Below are positions 1 to 10,863 of a stretch of 64,000 nt of DNA, piece by piece. The notes under the pieces are model-generated. The model saw nothing but the letters and a program-made list of their open reading frames with translations. It was not told the origin of the DNA and made no database searches. Positions within the stretch are counted from its first letter, which is position 1; each line of letters starts with the position of its first letter. The DNA comes from an uncultured Aquimarina sp. (GTDB lineage Bacteria > Bacteroidota > Bacteroidia > Flavobacteriales > Flavobacteriaceae): the NCBI GenBank assembly GCA_947496705.1, contig CANMDW010000015.1, positions 1 to 64,000 of the forward strand. Direction: 5' to 3'. The translations under genes were made by a program, and so were the position numbers.

Positions 1-361
1 CTGAATGACATAGTCGGGCAGGGGTGAAGAAAATGCCTGAAGCTTTTTACTGGCATAATTGCGGATATGCGTAAAATTATTGACCAGTATTTACAGAAGT
101 ATTAACTTTTTTTTAGGAATTCAGTATAATTAGTATGTAGTGATCAGTACACAAACATCATAAGTTTCAACTCTTATTTCTTTATTTAAATCAATGTAAA
201 TTAAAGGTTTACGTTTGAAAGTCTACTTAATATTAACCTCTTATCTACTTTTTATAAAAGGGATGTCTACACTAAATACGGGTTACTTTACCTTCTTTTC
301 TTAAGAGTTCTTATAATTTTCCACTTTCAAATTTAACTCTTAAAACACCTCTTAGAATAGT
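1..361. other. Left-edge non-coding region upstream of AraC gene
   Basis: No gene can be supported here. All three forward frames meet a stop within the first 30 bases; frame 1 could be the last eight codons of an upstream gene (stop at 25-27), but that cannot be judged from this window. The remainder is very AT-rich and presumably holds the promoter of the AraC-type gene starting at 362. No hairpin or repeat stood out. Confidence 0.4.
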
Positions 362-1162
362 ATGAATAATATCACTACCATTTCAAATATTTTGTATGAA
401 AACTACTTTTTAGATTTAGCAGTGATTTTTACTATCATCATCATCATAACAAATACATATCTGATATTTTACATTCTAAAAAAGCAATTTTTTATTGATG
501 ATGTTGAATTCACAGGAAGAAATCATTTCTATTGGTTTTACAAGGTTTTTAAACTTTTTATAGGGCTAAACATCTTATATCTTCTAATAGTCATATTTCT
601 ATTTACAACCAAAAGTTCATTACAAACATATTTCTATTATTTATTATATGCTGGAATTATTTTGACAATCTCATGCCTTATAAAGTATACAAATGTTTGT
701 GCACTATTGAGGTTTATGAATTTAAAAAACGGTAATCAAGATAATACCTCAAGTTTATTAGCACAAGGAAATGATTTGGTGAACGAATCAATATTTAAAC
801 CAAAAAAAAAGACATTGTTTGATTTAGAGAATGTTCATTATCAAAATTTTATGGTTTTGTTGGAAAAAGATAAGATATATCTTGACCCCCTTTTAAGCTT
901 AGAATCGGTAGCTAATAATCTAGAGATAAGTCCCGGATACTTATCCTGTCTACTGAACGATGTTTCACAAAAAAACTTTTCTGAAATTATAGGACAATTC
1001 AGAACCGAAGAAGTTAAAAGAATGCTTGATAATCCTGAATTTGACAGCTATTCTATTCTCACAATAGGTTATGAGGCAGGGTTTAATTCTAAATCTAGTA
1101 TTTATAAAACATTTAAAAAAAATACAGGTATGACACCTTCTGAGTATCGTGAAAAGAGTTAG
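362..1162 (+). CDS. Membrane-anchored AraC-family transcriptional regulator
   Basis: This 266-aa protein is predicted to be a DNA-binding regulator fixed in the inner membrane. Three hydrophobic segments lie at about residues 15-37, 55-75 and 85-110. The C-terminal ~110 residues form an AraC/XylS-type double helix-turn-helix, with the typical closing pattern GYEAGFNSKSSIYKTFKK followed by TGMTPSEYR. Flavobacterial AraC proteins with N-terminal membrane helices are common, but their ligands are mostly unknown. It lies directly upstream of, and on the same strand as, the giant-protein block starting at 1318, so it may control that block; this is inference from position only. A fragment related to its C-terminus survives at 27174-27281. 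Confidence 0.9.
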   Translation: MNNITTISNILYENYFLDLAVIFTIIIIITNTYLIFYILKKQFFIDDVEFTGRNHFYWFYKVFKLFIGLNILYLLIVIFLFTTKSSLQTYFYYLLYAGIILTISCLIKYTNVCALLRFMNLKNGNQDNTSSLLAQGNDLVNESIFKPKKKTLFDLENVHYQNFMVLLEKDKIYLDPLLSLESVANNLEISPGYLSCLLNDVSQKNFSEIIGQFRTEEVKRMLDNPEFDSYSILTIGYEAGFNSKSSIYKTFKKNTGMTPSEYREKS

Positions 1163-1317
1163 GAGTGTCATATTATGCTATAACGGTGTCAATTTTTAGA
1201 GATCTGACTTTTTGAGACTTCTATAGAAGAATGACACAGTAGTTTTACACAAAATCTAAAATCAAACAGACAATAGAAATATACAATATTTAAGTACTAA
1301 ATCTTAATTAATAGAAA

Positions 1318-1545
1318 ATGAAAACCGAATTAGAAACACGTCTCGAAGAATTAAAACAAGAATATGAAAAAGGGCAACAGAGATTAATGAATTTAGATCA
1401 GGAAAGAAATAACTTAAATAATATTGTGCTACGAATAAGCGGAGCTATTCATGTATTAGAAGAGTTGTTAAAAGAACAGCAAAATGAAAATTCTATACCA
1501 AAAAGTAAGCATACCAAACATGCTGAAACCGAAAAAGTAAAGTAA
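1318..1545 (+). CDS. Small coiled-coil protein (75 aa), unknown function
   Basis: This short hydrophilic protein is almost entirely predicted coiled coil. Heptad-like spacing of Leu/Ile runs from about residue 5 to 55, followed by a Lys/His-rich tail. It has no membrane segment or signal peptide. It is the first gene of the same-strand block and ends 94 bases before the 1503-aa gene. Similar small 'LEELKxEYEKGQxRL' coiled coils are found in phage-like and accessory loci. A structural, chaperone or adaptor role within the giant-protein set is possible but not shown. Confidence 0.7.
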   Translation: MKTELETRLEELKQEYEKGQQRLMNLDQERNNLNNIVLRISGAIHVLEELLKEQQNENSIPKSKHTKHAETEKVK

Positions 1546-1639
1546 GTAGTCTGGAATTTTAAAATCAATTAATTATGAAACTTATTTATAGATAATATAT
1601 CATCTAATAGTATTCATAAATCAAAAAAAGTATAAGCAC

Positions 1640-4600
1640 ATGGCCGATCCTATTCTTAATACCCCTATTTCTAATATCCCCATTTTATTATTTCCTCTAA
1701 AACTAGAGACTCGATTCGTTAAAATTAATAATGGTAATACTGATAGTTATCAGTTATGGATTAGAGCTTTTCCTGATCAAGTCTTTTTACAAAGTCATAA
1801 TGCTATTTTAAGCGAAGAAGAAAAAACAGATGCAATAGCATTTAAAACATTGCTCTCTGATGAACAGAAACGATCAGTTTGGGAAGAACTAGTTGCTAAA
1901 TATGGTGTATATCGTGCATCCTGGATTGTTCAGATCAGCGAACAGGAATTAGAACTTCAGGATACTCCTGAAGAGGAAAACGAAACCTCTTTTAATTTTA
2001 AATGGCTTCCTCATAGTCTGGTGTTTTATCTATATAAAGAAGGGGATAAAGCAGGTTCTCCATCTTATTCAGATAGCGGTTCTTTTATTGATAAGGAGGG
2101 ATTAATAGCATTAGGTGAAGGAGAAAATGGAGATTATGGAGACAAATGGTTGCAAGATTTTGACATAGCTATCGATGCTGGAATGGGAATAAAAATAGAT
2201 CTTGCAGATGATGATGATATGAAATTCGAAAGAATTATTGTAAGCGGTTTTCGTGTTGATACTGACCACTTAAATTCTGCAAAAGGTCTTGTGGATTTAT
2301 TCGATAATCATAAGTATACAGAGGGTTTTTCTTTTCTTGAATATGGAACACCAACCAATAATTCTGAAAATGTTAAAAGCGGACATTCAATTCGTGAAGA
2401 ATTTGAAGTGAGAAATAGTTATGAGTATGCTGTAGAAGGGCTAGAACTAGATACCCCTAATAATCCTTCGGTATCAGATGTTCAATCTCAAACCGCAGGG
2501 AAATACCTAGCGAGAATTCTTGGGTTTGATACAGATAAATTAAAGCACACGAAAAATGCAGATTTAGTACCCGAGACTTTAAATGAGTTATATCAAAAAG
2601 CAACCTGGTTTGCTTTAGGTGCACAACCCTTATTCATGCTGTTTGGTGATCAGATCAGTAATGAAACCCATGATTCTTTATGGCAACATTATTCAAAATA
2701 TGTGAAATCAAAAGGATTGTACCAAACGCTTAAAATAGGTGATCAACCATACGGAATATTGCCAGTAATGAATATAAGTAGTGTACTTAACTCGCAAATT
2801 GATTCTCTCTTTGATAAAATGATTAAGATTTTTGCTTTACTTCTAGAGCATTGGATAGATATGGTTGATAAAAAAGAAACTGAAATTTCTGACCCAACAG
2901 AAGAAGGGGATACCAACGAAAATTATATAATCCCTAGGCTAATAGGAGAAGAAGATACCAAAGAAGAGGTCTTAAGGATTCTAAGCATGCAAGAATATTC
3001 AACCACGTATCAAATTCGATCACTTGAGTATAATGCTTTTAAAGGTAAAGCTTATGATCTTTTGAGACAACGACCACAGAATCAATCAATATTAGAATTT
3101 CTTAATGAATTAGGTGAAGATTATACATTAGTGAAAGAAAATATAGAATCCTTTGCTAATTTGTTAGAGATTGATCATCAAGAATTATCCAATGAATTAG
3201 ATCAGTTATTAAGAGCTCCTATAGTTAGTTTTACAGAAGGAGATTCTGATTTAATAACATTTAAGGAAGGAAGAGCGGTAACAGTAAATATTGAAGGTAC
3301 TGTTATTGATCGGGAAAATGTAAACTCATTTTCTTTTACACAGCAAGATCTCACGAAATTCCAGGAATTTATTGATCAACTTCAAGTAAATAATGATGAT
3401 CAATTGGTTCAGTATACAGGAGAATTAAGCCTCTTCACAGATTTATTCATCAAGAGTTACAACAATGCAGTTCAGTTGTATCATCGTGAAATTAGTTTTG
3501 ATCTTCCTTTTGCAGAAACCAATCTAGATTCATTATATACCCTGGACACAATTCAAAAAGAAGAAGAAACTATAGTAACAAAAGGAGAACCTGTGTTGAG
3601 AATTCGGGATAGAGAATTGAAAATGATAGAGATTAAAGCCCCGTTTGATGGAAAGATTGATAAGCACTTTTTAGAAAGTAATCAGGAGATAGGACCTGGT
3701 ACAGCTCTTTTTTCATTGATCAATGAAGAAAAATATGCCGAAACAAAAGAATCTTTTATGGCATTGGGCCAACAGATAATTAACACCTGTAATGAGATTC
3801 CGGAGGGAGAAGAAAGAGAAAAAGCACAGGCAGCAGCCATAGGGCAAGCAATTGATCTCAACAGTTATCGTCTAGACGCTTGGATCACATCATTGGCAGG
3901 AAGAAGATTAGAAGAAATGAGAGATAAACCAAATTATGAAAAAGGAATTTATTTTGGAGCTTACGGGTTTTTAGAAAACCTTAAAGCAGGTGACACAATT
4001 GCCGATATAGGATTGATGACAGATCTGGATAGCAAAAAAGGAGGTATTATCCATACTCCTGGTACAGCGCAAAATATTGCATCTTCTGTTTTTAAAAACT
4101 CGTACCTTTCTCATAAGCATGAATTAAGCAGCAATCCGTTTGCTACTAACCTTACTTCTGATCGCCTACAAAAAGGAGAGTTATTATTAGATGGTATTAG
4201 ACAAGATCAGCAACTAGAGGCATTGTTAGGTTATCAATTAGAACGTCACCTTCATGAAAATGACTTACATAATGAAATTTATCAATTACGAGAAGCTTTC
4301 CCATTATATGAAAATACGATAGGCGATACTACAGGATTTGTTAATTTGAGTGTTATTGATGGCTTAAAAGCTATTAAGAATAAAGCTAATCTAGAGGATG
4401 AGCGCTATGATAATATTACAAACAAGGATCAAGTAAAAAAGTATATAGAAAGACTTGAAGATACTATGGATGCTAGTCTGGATTTGCTTTTTTATGAGGC
4501 CGGTTATCAGGTTACTCAGGGTAATTTAAGCCAAGCTGCTGCAGCTATGGATGCAACCAAAGGAGAAATTGAACCACCTGCAATAGAGTCTATTAAAACG

Positions 4601-6151
4601 AGAATACCAGGAACTGGAATTAATCATAAACTAGTTATGATTTTTCCAGAGATAACAGAGGAATATACCATAGAACATCCTAGAGCTTTAGTTGAACCGT
4701 CTGTAGAAAAATGGTTAGAAGAAAATATTGGGCCTATGGATGCTATAAAGTGCCAAGTAGAGGTACAGAACCCAAGTGATGATAGTGTGATAGAAACCCT
4801 AGAGGTGGCCTTAACAGATTTAGATATAGGCTATCAGGATTTTCTTTATGTAAGCGAGGAACCTATTTCAGACGGTGCAAGTGAACTCGAACTTAGAATA
4901 CAAGCGTATGTAAAGGAACAAAGAAACGATCCATCTGAAGACGTAAAGTATACCATCATCAACGAAGTTTCTAATAATGATAAAACATTTACAGAAGCAA
5001 TAGAGGTTGTACGTTATGCCAAGGATTTATTACATAAAGGACGTTATCTGAAATCAGATGATCTCAGTATGGAAGATGAGGTTATTCGGTATAACAGAGA
5101 AGCATTAAATCAGATAAAAGAACAACGATTATCAACTGTTTTAGAACGCTTACTGCAGATTTTGCAATCAGATCTAACGCAAAAAGAGATATTGATATTC
5201 CTGTCAAAGTTAGATTTTGAAAGTGCTAAAACGCTCCTTTTCGAAATAAGTGATATTGAAGTTGATATCTTGAGAAAAAGCATCGAACAGAAAATAAGTC
5301 TGATAGAAACATTATTAGTGAGATATGATGAAGAGCAAGGGTTCTATTCAGCGTTCGAGTATCTGAAACAAGCTGCAAAATATCTATTTGGAGAATCATT
5401 TGTCCTCTTACCACCAGCATCGGGGTCTGATGATTTTGTACAAGTAATGGACAGTGAGCAGCAACAATTGATTATCGGTAACGAAACCAACAATACTGCT
5501 GAACAAATTTGGGGTCAAGAACGTATTAGCAATTGGGTGCAAGGAGTCGCACAGGTGAAAGAGAATACTGAATCATTTGAAGATTGGTTGATGGTTAATA
5601 AGCTTTGGAATAAGTTTTCAACATACGAGTACAACATAGTGCAAGGCCCCACATTATTAGAATATCCTTGGATAGGACTATCTAAAAAAGAAATCGATCT
5701 TTTAATAGACCAAGAATACACATCTCATCCTATATACACAGATGCTCAATCAGGAGAGGCATATCCACTAACAAACGGTAACTATTATCCAGATAATACA
5801 GAGGCTACAGTAGTATATGCTCCAAAAAACAGGGCTTTACAGACGCCTGTATTTGGATTTGTAATAGAAGAGTTTTCAGAGCATATTCCGAATGAGAAAA
5901 TAAATACGGGGCTAAGTTTTAATTATGATACCCCTAATAGTGAACCCCCTCAGGCTCTTCTTTTAGCTGTTCATCCTAAATCAGGTGATGACAATCCCAA
6001 TGGATTTTCATGGGAAGAACATGATCTTAGGGATATATTATATGATACGATGGACTTGTATAAAATACGAATGATCGATGTAGAAGCTATTCAAGACTAT
6101 GGCTATGTGTTACCGATGACCTATTGGTTTAATATTCCTTCAAACAAATAA
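1640..6151 (+). CDS. Giant conserved protein (1503 aa), unknown function, with lipoyl/HlyD-like segment
   Basis: I do not recognise a characterised function. The N-terminus contains PILLFPLKLETRFV, a signature I associate with uncharacterised giant proteins of mixed bacterial phyla. No signal peptide, transmembrane helix or T9SS sorting domain is seen. Much of the chain is acidic and helical. At about residues 650-700 there is a barrel-sandwich (lipoyl/biotinyl/HlyD-like) segment: RELKMIEIKAPFDGKI (K661, A667-P668, D670-G671), then IGPGTALFSLI. The gene ends 10 bases before the 582-aa gene, so the two are almost certainly cotranscribed. A large scaffold or enzyme-like assembly component is conceivable, but the function is unknown. 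Confidence 0.9.
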   Translation: MADPILNTPISNIPILLFPLKLETRFVKINNGNTDSYQLWIRAFPDQVFLQSHNAILSEEEKTDAIAFKTLLSDEQKRSVWEELVAKYGVYRASWIVQISEQELELQDTPEEENETSFNFKWLPHSLVFYLYKEGDKAGSPSYSDSGSFIDKEGLIALGEGENGDYGDKWLQDFDIAIDAGMGIKIDLADDDDMKFERIIVSGFRVDTDHLNSAKGLVDLFDNHKYTEGFSFLEYGTPTNNSENVKSGHSIREEFEVRNSYEYAVEGLELDTPNNPSVSDVQSQTAGKYLARILGFDTDKLKHTKNADLVPETLNELYQKATWFALGAQPLFMLFGDQISNETHDSLWQHYSKYVKSKGLYQTLKIGDQPYGILPVMNISSVLNSQIDSLFDKMIKIFALLLEHWIDMVDKKETEISDPTEEGDTNENYIIPRLIGEEDTKEEVLRILSMQEYSTTYQIRSLEYNAFKGKAYDLLRQRPQNQSILEFLNELGEDYTLVKENIESFANLLEIDHQELSNELDQLLRAPIVSFTEGDSDLITFKEGRAVTVNIEGTVIDRENVNSFSFTQQDLTKFQEFIDQLQVNNDDQLVQYTGELSLFTDLFIKSYNNAVQLYHREISFDLPFAETNLDSLYTLDTIQKEEETIVTKGEPVLRIRDRELKMIEIKAPFDGKIDKHFLESNQEIGPGTALFSLINEEKYAETKESFMALGQQIINTCNEIPEGEEREKAQAAAIGQAIDLNSYRLDAWITSLAGRRLEEMRDKPNYEKGIYFGAYGFLENLKAGDTIADIGLMTDLDSKKGGIIHTPGTAQNIASSVFKNSYLSHKHELSSNPFATNLTSDRLQKGELLLDGIRQDQQLEALLGYQLERHLHENDLHNEIYQLREAFPLYENTIGDTTGFVNLSVIDGLKAIKNKANLEDERYDNITNKDQVKKYIERLEDTMDASLDLLFYEAGYQVTQGNLSQAAAAMDATKGEIEPPAIESIKTRIPGTGINHKLVMIFPEITEEYTIEHPRALVEPSVEKWLEENIGPMDAIKCQVEVQNPSDDSVIETLEVALTDLDIGYQDFLYVSEEPISDGASELELRIQAYVKEQRNDPSEDVKYTIINEVSNNDKTFTEAIEVVRYAKDLLHKGRYLKSDDLSMEDEVIRYNREALNQIKEQRLSTVLERLLQILQSDLTQKEILIFLSKLDFESAKTLLFEISDIEVDILRKSIEQKISLIETLLVRYDEEQGFYSAFEYLKQAAKYLFGESFVLLPPASGSDDFVQVMDSEQQQLIIGNETNNTAEQIWGQERISNWVQGVAQVKENTESFEDWLMVNKLWNKFSTYEYNIVQGPTLLEYPWIGLSKKEIDLLIDQEYTSHPIYTDAQSGEAYPLTNGNYYPDNTEATVVYAPKNRALQTPVFGFVIEEFSEHIPNEKINTGLSFNYDTPNSEPPQALLLAVHPKSGDDNPNGFSWEEHDLRDILYDTMDLYKIRMIDVEAIQDYGYVLPMTYWFNIPSNK

Positions 6152-6161
6152 TATAACACAA

Positions 6162-7910
6162 ATGAGTTTATACTATAAAATAAAACACAATCTTTTTCCT
6201 ATAGAAGATGGGACAATAGGTTTTATACCTCAATTTCGTTTAGAGGGAAGATCAAGAGATGCGAATAATCAGGCAGGTTTAGAAATGAGGGTTGCAGACC
6301 CTTTATGGATGCTGGGACGTCAGTGGCAGTTTGGTGAGTTTAATGCAGAAGACAATGGATCACCTATTAGTACTAGAGCTAATTTTAGAAAAGAAAAGAC
6401 TAATTCTTATACTTTTCCAGGTTTTGAAACTTCAAAAGAACTAAATGGAGTACCGCTAGAGGCCAAGGTAGAAGCCATTCAGGTAGAGCCAAAAGACTTG
6501 AAAAATAAAGTTAGGATAGGTCAAAAATTTGAAGATTTGATCAGAAATCTATTTCCTGTAGATCAAGCAGAAGTACTTGTCGAACAATTAAAAACAGCAT
6601 ATCCTTTAGCAGTAGACGGACAATTAGACCAAAAATCACTCAGGTACTTTAACTTAATGTCTGGACATGTAATAGGTGGAGGAGGCTTATGGGATGCAAT
6701 CGAAAACAATACGCTGCTTACGGGAGATTTTAGTGTTCTGGAACCAATCTTAGAAAGATTTAAAAATTGGTATAGCGATTTATTCGTTTCTTCTGATGAG
6801 TTCCTTTCTTGGCAACCTAAAAATCTATCACACAAGTTTAGTGTAAGTAAGCAAGACGAGATTATTCTTAATGCTCCAGATTATCAAAAAGGACATTTGG
6901 ACTGGTATTCATTTGATGATGCTACAATTAATATTAATCCCTTAGAAGAAACTAATTATACAGAAATGTACATGCCGGTGAGGGTTTCCTTTGCTGCGAT
7001 GCCAGATAGGCGATTATTCTCTTTTGAGGACAGCATCCTCGATCTTGATGTGATGGACTCTGATACATCTGATTTAGTGAGAACAATGATTTCTGATTTT
7101 TCTTTAAGCTCTGATAATGATTGGTTTACTATTCCTTTGGAAATGGAACTAGGAGAGTTATGTTGGGTTAATCATATTGAGGTAAAAGATGTTTTTGGGA
7201 TAACTACCAGGATTGAGAATAATGAAAGTACAACAGCGCTAAGTAATAATGCTCTTGAAGTTTGGGATGCTTACAAAATACGTCCTTCAGATGCATTAAT
7301 AAACAGAGAACCTGAACAATCATTATTCAAATTAGAAGAACATTTTTTATATATACCACCTGTTACTACTTTCAAACAAGAATCTCAACCTCTTGAAGAA
7401 ATTCTATTCTTAAGAGATGAGTATGCTAATATGGTTTGGGCAGTAGAAAAAATACTACGTAACCCGTTAGGTAAATCTATAAATGGGTATGATCTACACT
7501 TAGAGCTAAACGGACCATTTTTTAACTCAGATGATAACGAAGATGAAGAAACAGACCAAGGATTACCAAAATTCAAACTAGGTACTCCCGTACCTACTAA
7601 CTGGATTCCATATCTACCATTCCATATAAATGCAAATACTGCTAATATCGAATTGAGAAGAGCTGTTATGATAAGAAATGAAGATGATTTGGATGTAGTA
7701 GACGTAGAACCACTCTCATATCTTGTTAAAGAAGATGTATTAACTGTTCGGGAAGAAGCAATACCAAGGGCAGGGGTTAGAATACAGCTAACAAAACAAA
7801 GAGCTAGAGGAACAGATGGAAAAACCTATGTCTGGCTGGGTAGAAAAGTATTGGCAGATAGAGGAGAGGGTAGCAGCGGATTACGATTTGACCAATTATT
7901 GTTCAAATAA
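6162..7910 (+). CDS. Conserved protein of giant-protein block (582 aa), unknown function
   Basis: The function is not known. Residues ~40-65 carry GLEMRVADPLWMLGRQWQFG, a striking conserved block that I associate with uncharacterised proteins encoded next to partners like those here. No signal peptide, membrane helix or sorting domain is visible. The C-terminus is basic (RIQLTKQRARGTDGKTYVW) and could be a binding or assembly surface. Gaps of 10 and 41 bases to its neighbours indicate one transcription unit. The Trp/Arg-rich conserved motif suggests a fixed interaction interface rather than a secreted enzyme; this is inference. Confidence 0.88.
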   Translation: MSLYYKIKHNLFPIEDGTIGFIPQFRLEGRSRDANNQAGLEMRVADPLWMLGRQWQFGEFNAEDNGSPISTRANFRKEKTNSYTFPGFETSKELNGVPLEAKVEAIQVEPKDLKNKVRIGQKFEDLIRNLFPVDQAEVLVEQLKTAYPLAVDGQLDQKSLRYFNLMSGHVIGGGGLWDAIENNTLLTGDFSVLEPILERFKNWYSDLFVSSDEFLSWQPKNLSHKFSVSKQDEIILNAPDYQKGHLDWYSFDDATININPLEETNYTEMYMPVRVSFAAMPDRRLFSFEDSILDLDVMDSDTSDLVRTMISDFSLSSDNDWFTIPLEMELGELCWVNHIEVKDVFGITTRIENNESTTALSNNALEVWDAYKIRPSDALINREPEQSLFKLEEHFLYIPPVTTFKQESQPLEEILFLRDEYANMVWAVEKILRNPLGKSINGYDLHLELNGPFFNSDDNEDEETDQGLPKFKLGTPVPTNWIPYLPFHINANTANIELRRAVMIRNEDDLDVVDVEPLSYLVKEDVLTVREEAIPRAGVRIQLTKQRARGTDGKTYVWLGRKVLADRGEGSSGLRFDQLLFK

Positions 7911-7951
7911 AAAAGGACGCTACAAAAATATAAACCATAACAAGTTATAAA

Positions 7952-10723
7952 ATGGCAAAAAAAACAAATTATTTCTTATCACATGTAAGGCAAGGTATAA
8001 CCACCTTGGCAGATCACGCTGCTGTTTCAGGTAAGAGAATGAGTATTACAACCAGGCTTAATGTTAAGGCAACTAATAAAGAAGATAATGAAACCATAGA
8101 AAAACAAGTTTTATTATTTGGCCCTGGAGATGTAACAGGTATTAATAATACTGCAATTGCAAAAGTCTCTCCTCCTAAAAGCACAAGTAATTTTGAACCT
8201 TCATTAATTCCATTTATCGAGTTTTCAGAACCTGATTTTTTATGGAGGTATAGTAGCCGTCAAGCAAATGAACCACATGAAGAAAATTGGATTCCCTGGC
8301 TAACACTAATCGTCTTAAAAACCGGTGATGATGAGGCCGAATTTTCAGAAGAAAAACGCCCTAATACTGCACTTCCTCCTCAGATAAAAATTAAACCTCA
8401 TGCAGTGTTGCCTGATTTAAAAGAATCTTGGCGTTGGGCACATGTGAATACTTTTCAATTTGAGGGTAGTTCTCAACAACAAATAAAGGAACAGATCAAA
8501 ACTTCTCCTAATGATACAATATGTAGGCTATTATGTCCTAGAAAATTAAAACCAGAAACCAAATATCGAGCTTTTCTGATACCTACTTTTAGGATTGGAG
8601 CAGATACTGCATTAGGTATTTCTGATGGAACCGAAGATCGTAAAGCACTCTCTTGGGAAACACCTTCTCAGGAAATTAGTGGGATGATATTGCCTTACTT
8701 TTATGATTGGCAATTCACTACAAGAGAAGAGGGTAACTTCGAAAATTTGGTTAGTAAATTAAGACAAAGAGATATAGAGAACTTAGGTTTCAGGCCTATT
8801 GATTGTAGTACTCCTGGATATGGACTAAATGAAGATAATGAGTTTGAGTTACTCATAGAGTCTGCATTAAAATCAGTAAATACTCAATATGATGATCAGG
8901 CAATACCTATCCATAAAAAACAACAGGTAGCCGATTTACTAAACAGTAGAAATCAGCGGGCAATAGGTCAAAACTCTATATTACGGGTAACTCCTCCAGT
9001 ATATGGAGAATGGTATGCGGGTATAGAGAATCAAACGCTTAACGCAAACTCTGCCAATTGGTTAGAAGAAGTAAACCTTGATTTTCGTTATCGTGCTGCT
9101 GCCGGGCTTGGCGTACAGTTTATTCAGAAAAATCAGGAAGGATTAATGAAATCTGCCTGGGAACAGTACAATAAAATAAAAAAAGTAAATAAAGAATTGA
9201 ATCTAAGCAGGTTTGGTAGAGAAATATCAACGTGTATGGAAAAAAGATTAAAGGGGTTAAATAAAGAAACTTTTTTTAAAATTTCATTGCCACTTCAAAA
9301 CAAAATATTGATTGATGATGCACAAGGAGACCATCTTGAAACTATAAGTCCTTATCTAAAAAGAAATGAGATTACACATCATGTCACACGTCCTAAAGTA
9401 AAAAAGTATATGAATAGGAGAAAAGGCATGAAGGCAGGATCAGAACTTGTCATAAAGTCAAGCCAGCTTGTGAGTAAAGCTTTCAAAATTAAAGGCGTGA
9501 AAAAACATGCCCATAAAAACCAGAATCATCGTTATTATAGAACAGCTCCACGATTAGATGCTCAAAATGAATGGATCGATGCAGTTGTTGCTGCTACAAA
9601 AATAGCGATAGATCCTAAAAAGACTATAGAGAAAAAAATTGAAAGCAGAACAAACGCGTTTAGAGCTCTTGAAAAACCAGGAACTACACAACTACAATCT
9701 CTGGATACTTTAAGACCTATAAAATGGCACCCAGAATTTCATCGTCCTATGTACCGTTTTCTAAGAGATCTGTCTGAGGAATATATTCTGTCAGGACTAG
9801 AAAATATCCCGATGAATACTGTTGGGGTTTTAGAAACAAACCAACGATTTATTGAGGCTTTTATGTTAGGACTTAATCACGAAATGGCATCAGAACTTCG
9901 ATGGAGAGAATTTCCTACTGATATGAGAGGAAGTTATTTCCGAAGCTTTTGGGATACCACAATCTACTCTGTAGATGATGATGAAAAGGAAACATTTAGA
10001 GATTCTACGATAGGAATAAAAATGCATGGTCAAATAAAAAAAGAATTCCCCGGTGATGTTTATCATTCATTCTCAGAAATTGAAAATGCCTATGCAGCTG
10101 CAAATCCTACAGATGAACAGAAGCGGGTGGCAACACACTATGAAAAAGCGATAGAACAATGGTTACTAACTCGCGAAGAAGATAAGGATATAGATGTATT
10201 AACCAATTGGGAAGAAAACAGTTCTCTGGGGGATCATCAAATACAAGGTCAATTGGGCAATGAGGGAGATCAAAACCAAATTGTTATTCTTTTACGAGGA
10301 GAATTGCTACAAAAGTTTAGTAATGCAATTATTTACCTGACCAGGAAAAAAGTAGCACTACCTAATGAACCTGATCTAAACAATCCATCCAAACGTATTT
10401 TTCCAATATTTGAAGGAGATATTCAACCTGATATAGTGTTTCTTGGTTTTCCCATAGCAACAGCTATGGCCGAGGATTACTTTCTGATTTTTGAAGAAAG
10501 AATGACAGATTTGAGGTATGGCCTCGATATAACTTCTGGGGAATCAGAAAGTGATCTAAGCTGGGAGGACTTTACAGAGCTTAATGAAGAGGGGTATTTG
10601 GATGGAATTCAACCTGTACATGTGAATGAGAGTGATTGGAACAGTGCTGCTTATGTGGGAAAAGTGATGGTGCAAAAACCAGTAAGGGTTTCGGTAAAGT
10701 TATCCACTTTAATACCTAATTAA
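7952..10723 (+). CDS. Conserved giant-block protein (923 aa), unknown function
   Basis: The function is unknown. Recognisable blocks include FLWRYSSRQ with WIPWLTLIVLK (residues ~90-120), LPDLKESWRWAHV (~150) and, near residue 640, GLNHEMASELRWREFPTDMR followed by GSYFRSFWDTT. These motifs recur in uncharacterised proteins I have seen from other phyla. No signal peptide or transmembrane segment is present. A basic middle region (~residues 465-530, rich in Lys/Arg/His) stands out from the acidic remainder and could bind nucleic acid or polyanions. It is separated from the preceding gene by 41 bases and from the phosphatase gene by 140 bases. Confidence 0.88.
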   Translation: MAKKTNYFLSHVRQGITTLADHAAVSGKRMSITTRLNVKATNKEDNETIEKQVLLFGPGDVTGINNTAIAKVSPPKSTSNFEPSLIPFIEFSEPDFLWRYSSRQANEPHEENWIPWLTLIVLKTGDDEAEFSEEKRPNTALPPQIKIKPHAVLPDLKESWRWAHVNTFQFEGSSQQQIKEQIKTSPNDTICRLLCPRKLKPETKYRAFLIPTFRIGADTALGISDGTEDRKALSWETPSQEISGMILPYFYDWQFTTREEGNFENLVSKLRQRDIENLGFRPIDCSTPGYGLNEDNEFELLIESALKSVNTQYDDQAIPIHKKQQVADLLNSRNQRAIGQNSILRVTPPVYGEWYAGIENQTLNANSANWLEEVNLDFRYRAAAGLGVQFIQKNQEGLMKSAWEQYNKIKKVNKELNLSRFGREISTCMEKRLKGLNKETFFKISLPLQNKILIDDAQGDHLETISPYLKRNEITHHVTRPKVKKYMNRRKGMKAGSELVIKSSQLVSKAFKIKGVKKHAHKNQNHRYYRTAPRLDAQNEWIDAVVAATKIAIDPKKTIEKKIESRTNAFRALEKPGTTQLQSLDTLRPIKWHPEFHRPMYRFLRDLSEEYILSGLENIPMNTVGVLETNQRFIEAFMLGLNHEMASELRWREFPTDMRGSYFRSFWDTTIYSVDDDEKETFRDSTIGIKMHGQIKKEFPGDVYHSFSEIENAYAAANPTDEQKRVATHYEKAIEQWLLTREEDKDIDVLTNWEENSSLGDHQIQGQLGNEGDQNQIVILLRGELLQKFSNAIIYLTRKKVALPNEPDLNNPSKRIFPIFEGDIQPDIVFLGFPIATAMAEDYFLIFEERMTDLRYGLDITSGESESDLSWEDFTELNEEGYLDGIQPVHVNESDWNSAAYVGKVMVQKPVRVSVKLSTLIPN

Positions 10724-10863
10724 TAATCTATAACAAGTATAAAATATGAATACAGAAATCAGATATTATAAGTGAACCTATTATTCAAAGTACTGCAAAA
10801 TCAACAACAGTAACCAAAAGACAACAGAGACTTGCAATTTAATTAACTTAAAATAAAACAACA

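Noticed and set aside
26..105. Short forward frame ending at 105 that could be a truncated upstream gene
   Set aside because: It is only ~25 codons after an upstream stop, has no recognisable motif, and the left window edge prevents a judgement.
3600..3650. Biotinylated carrier domain with K661 as the modified residue
   Set aside because: The motif lacks the EAMKM core and the spacing is one residue short. I report only a lipoyl/HlyD-like fold.
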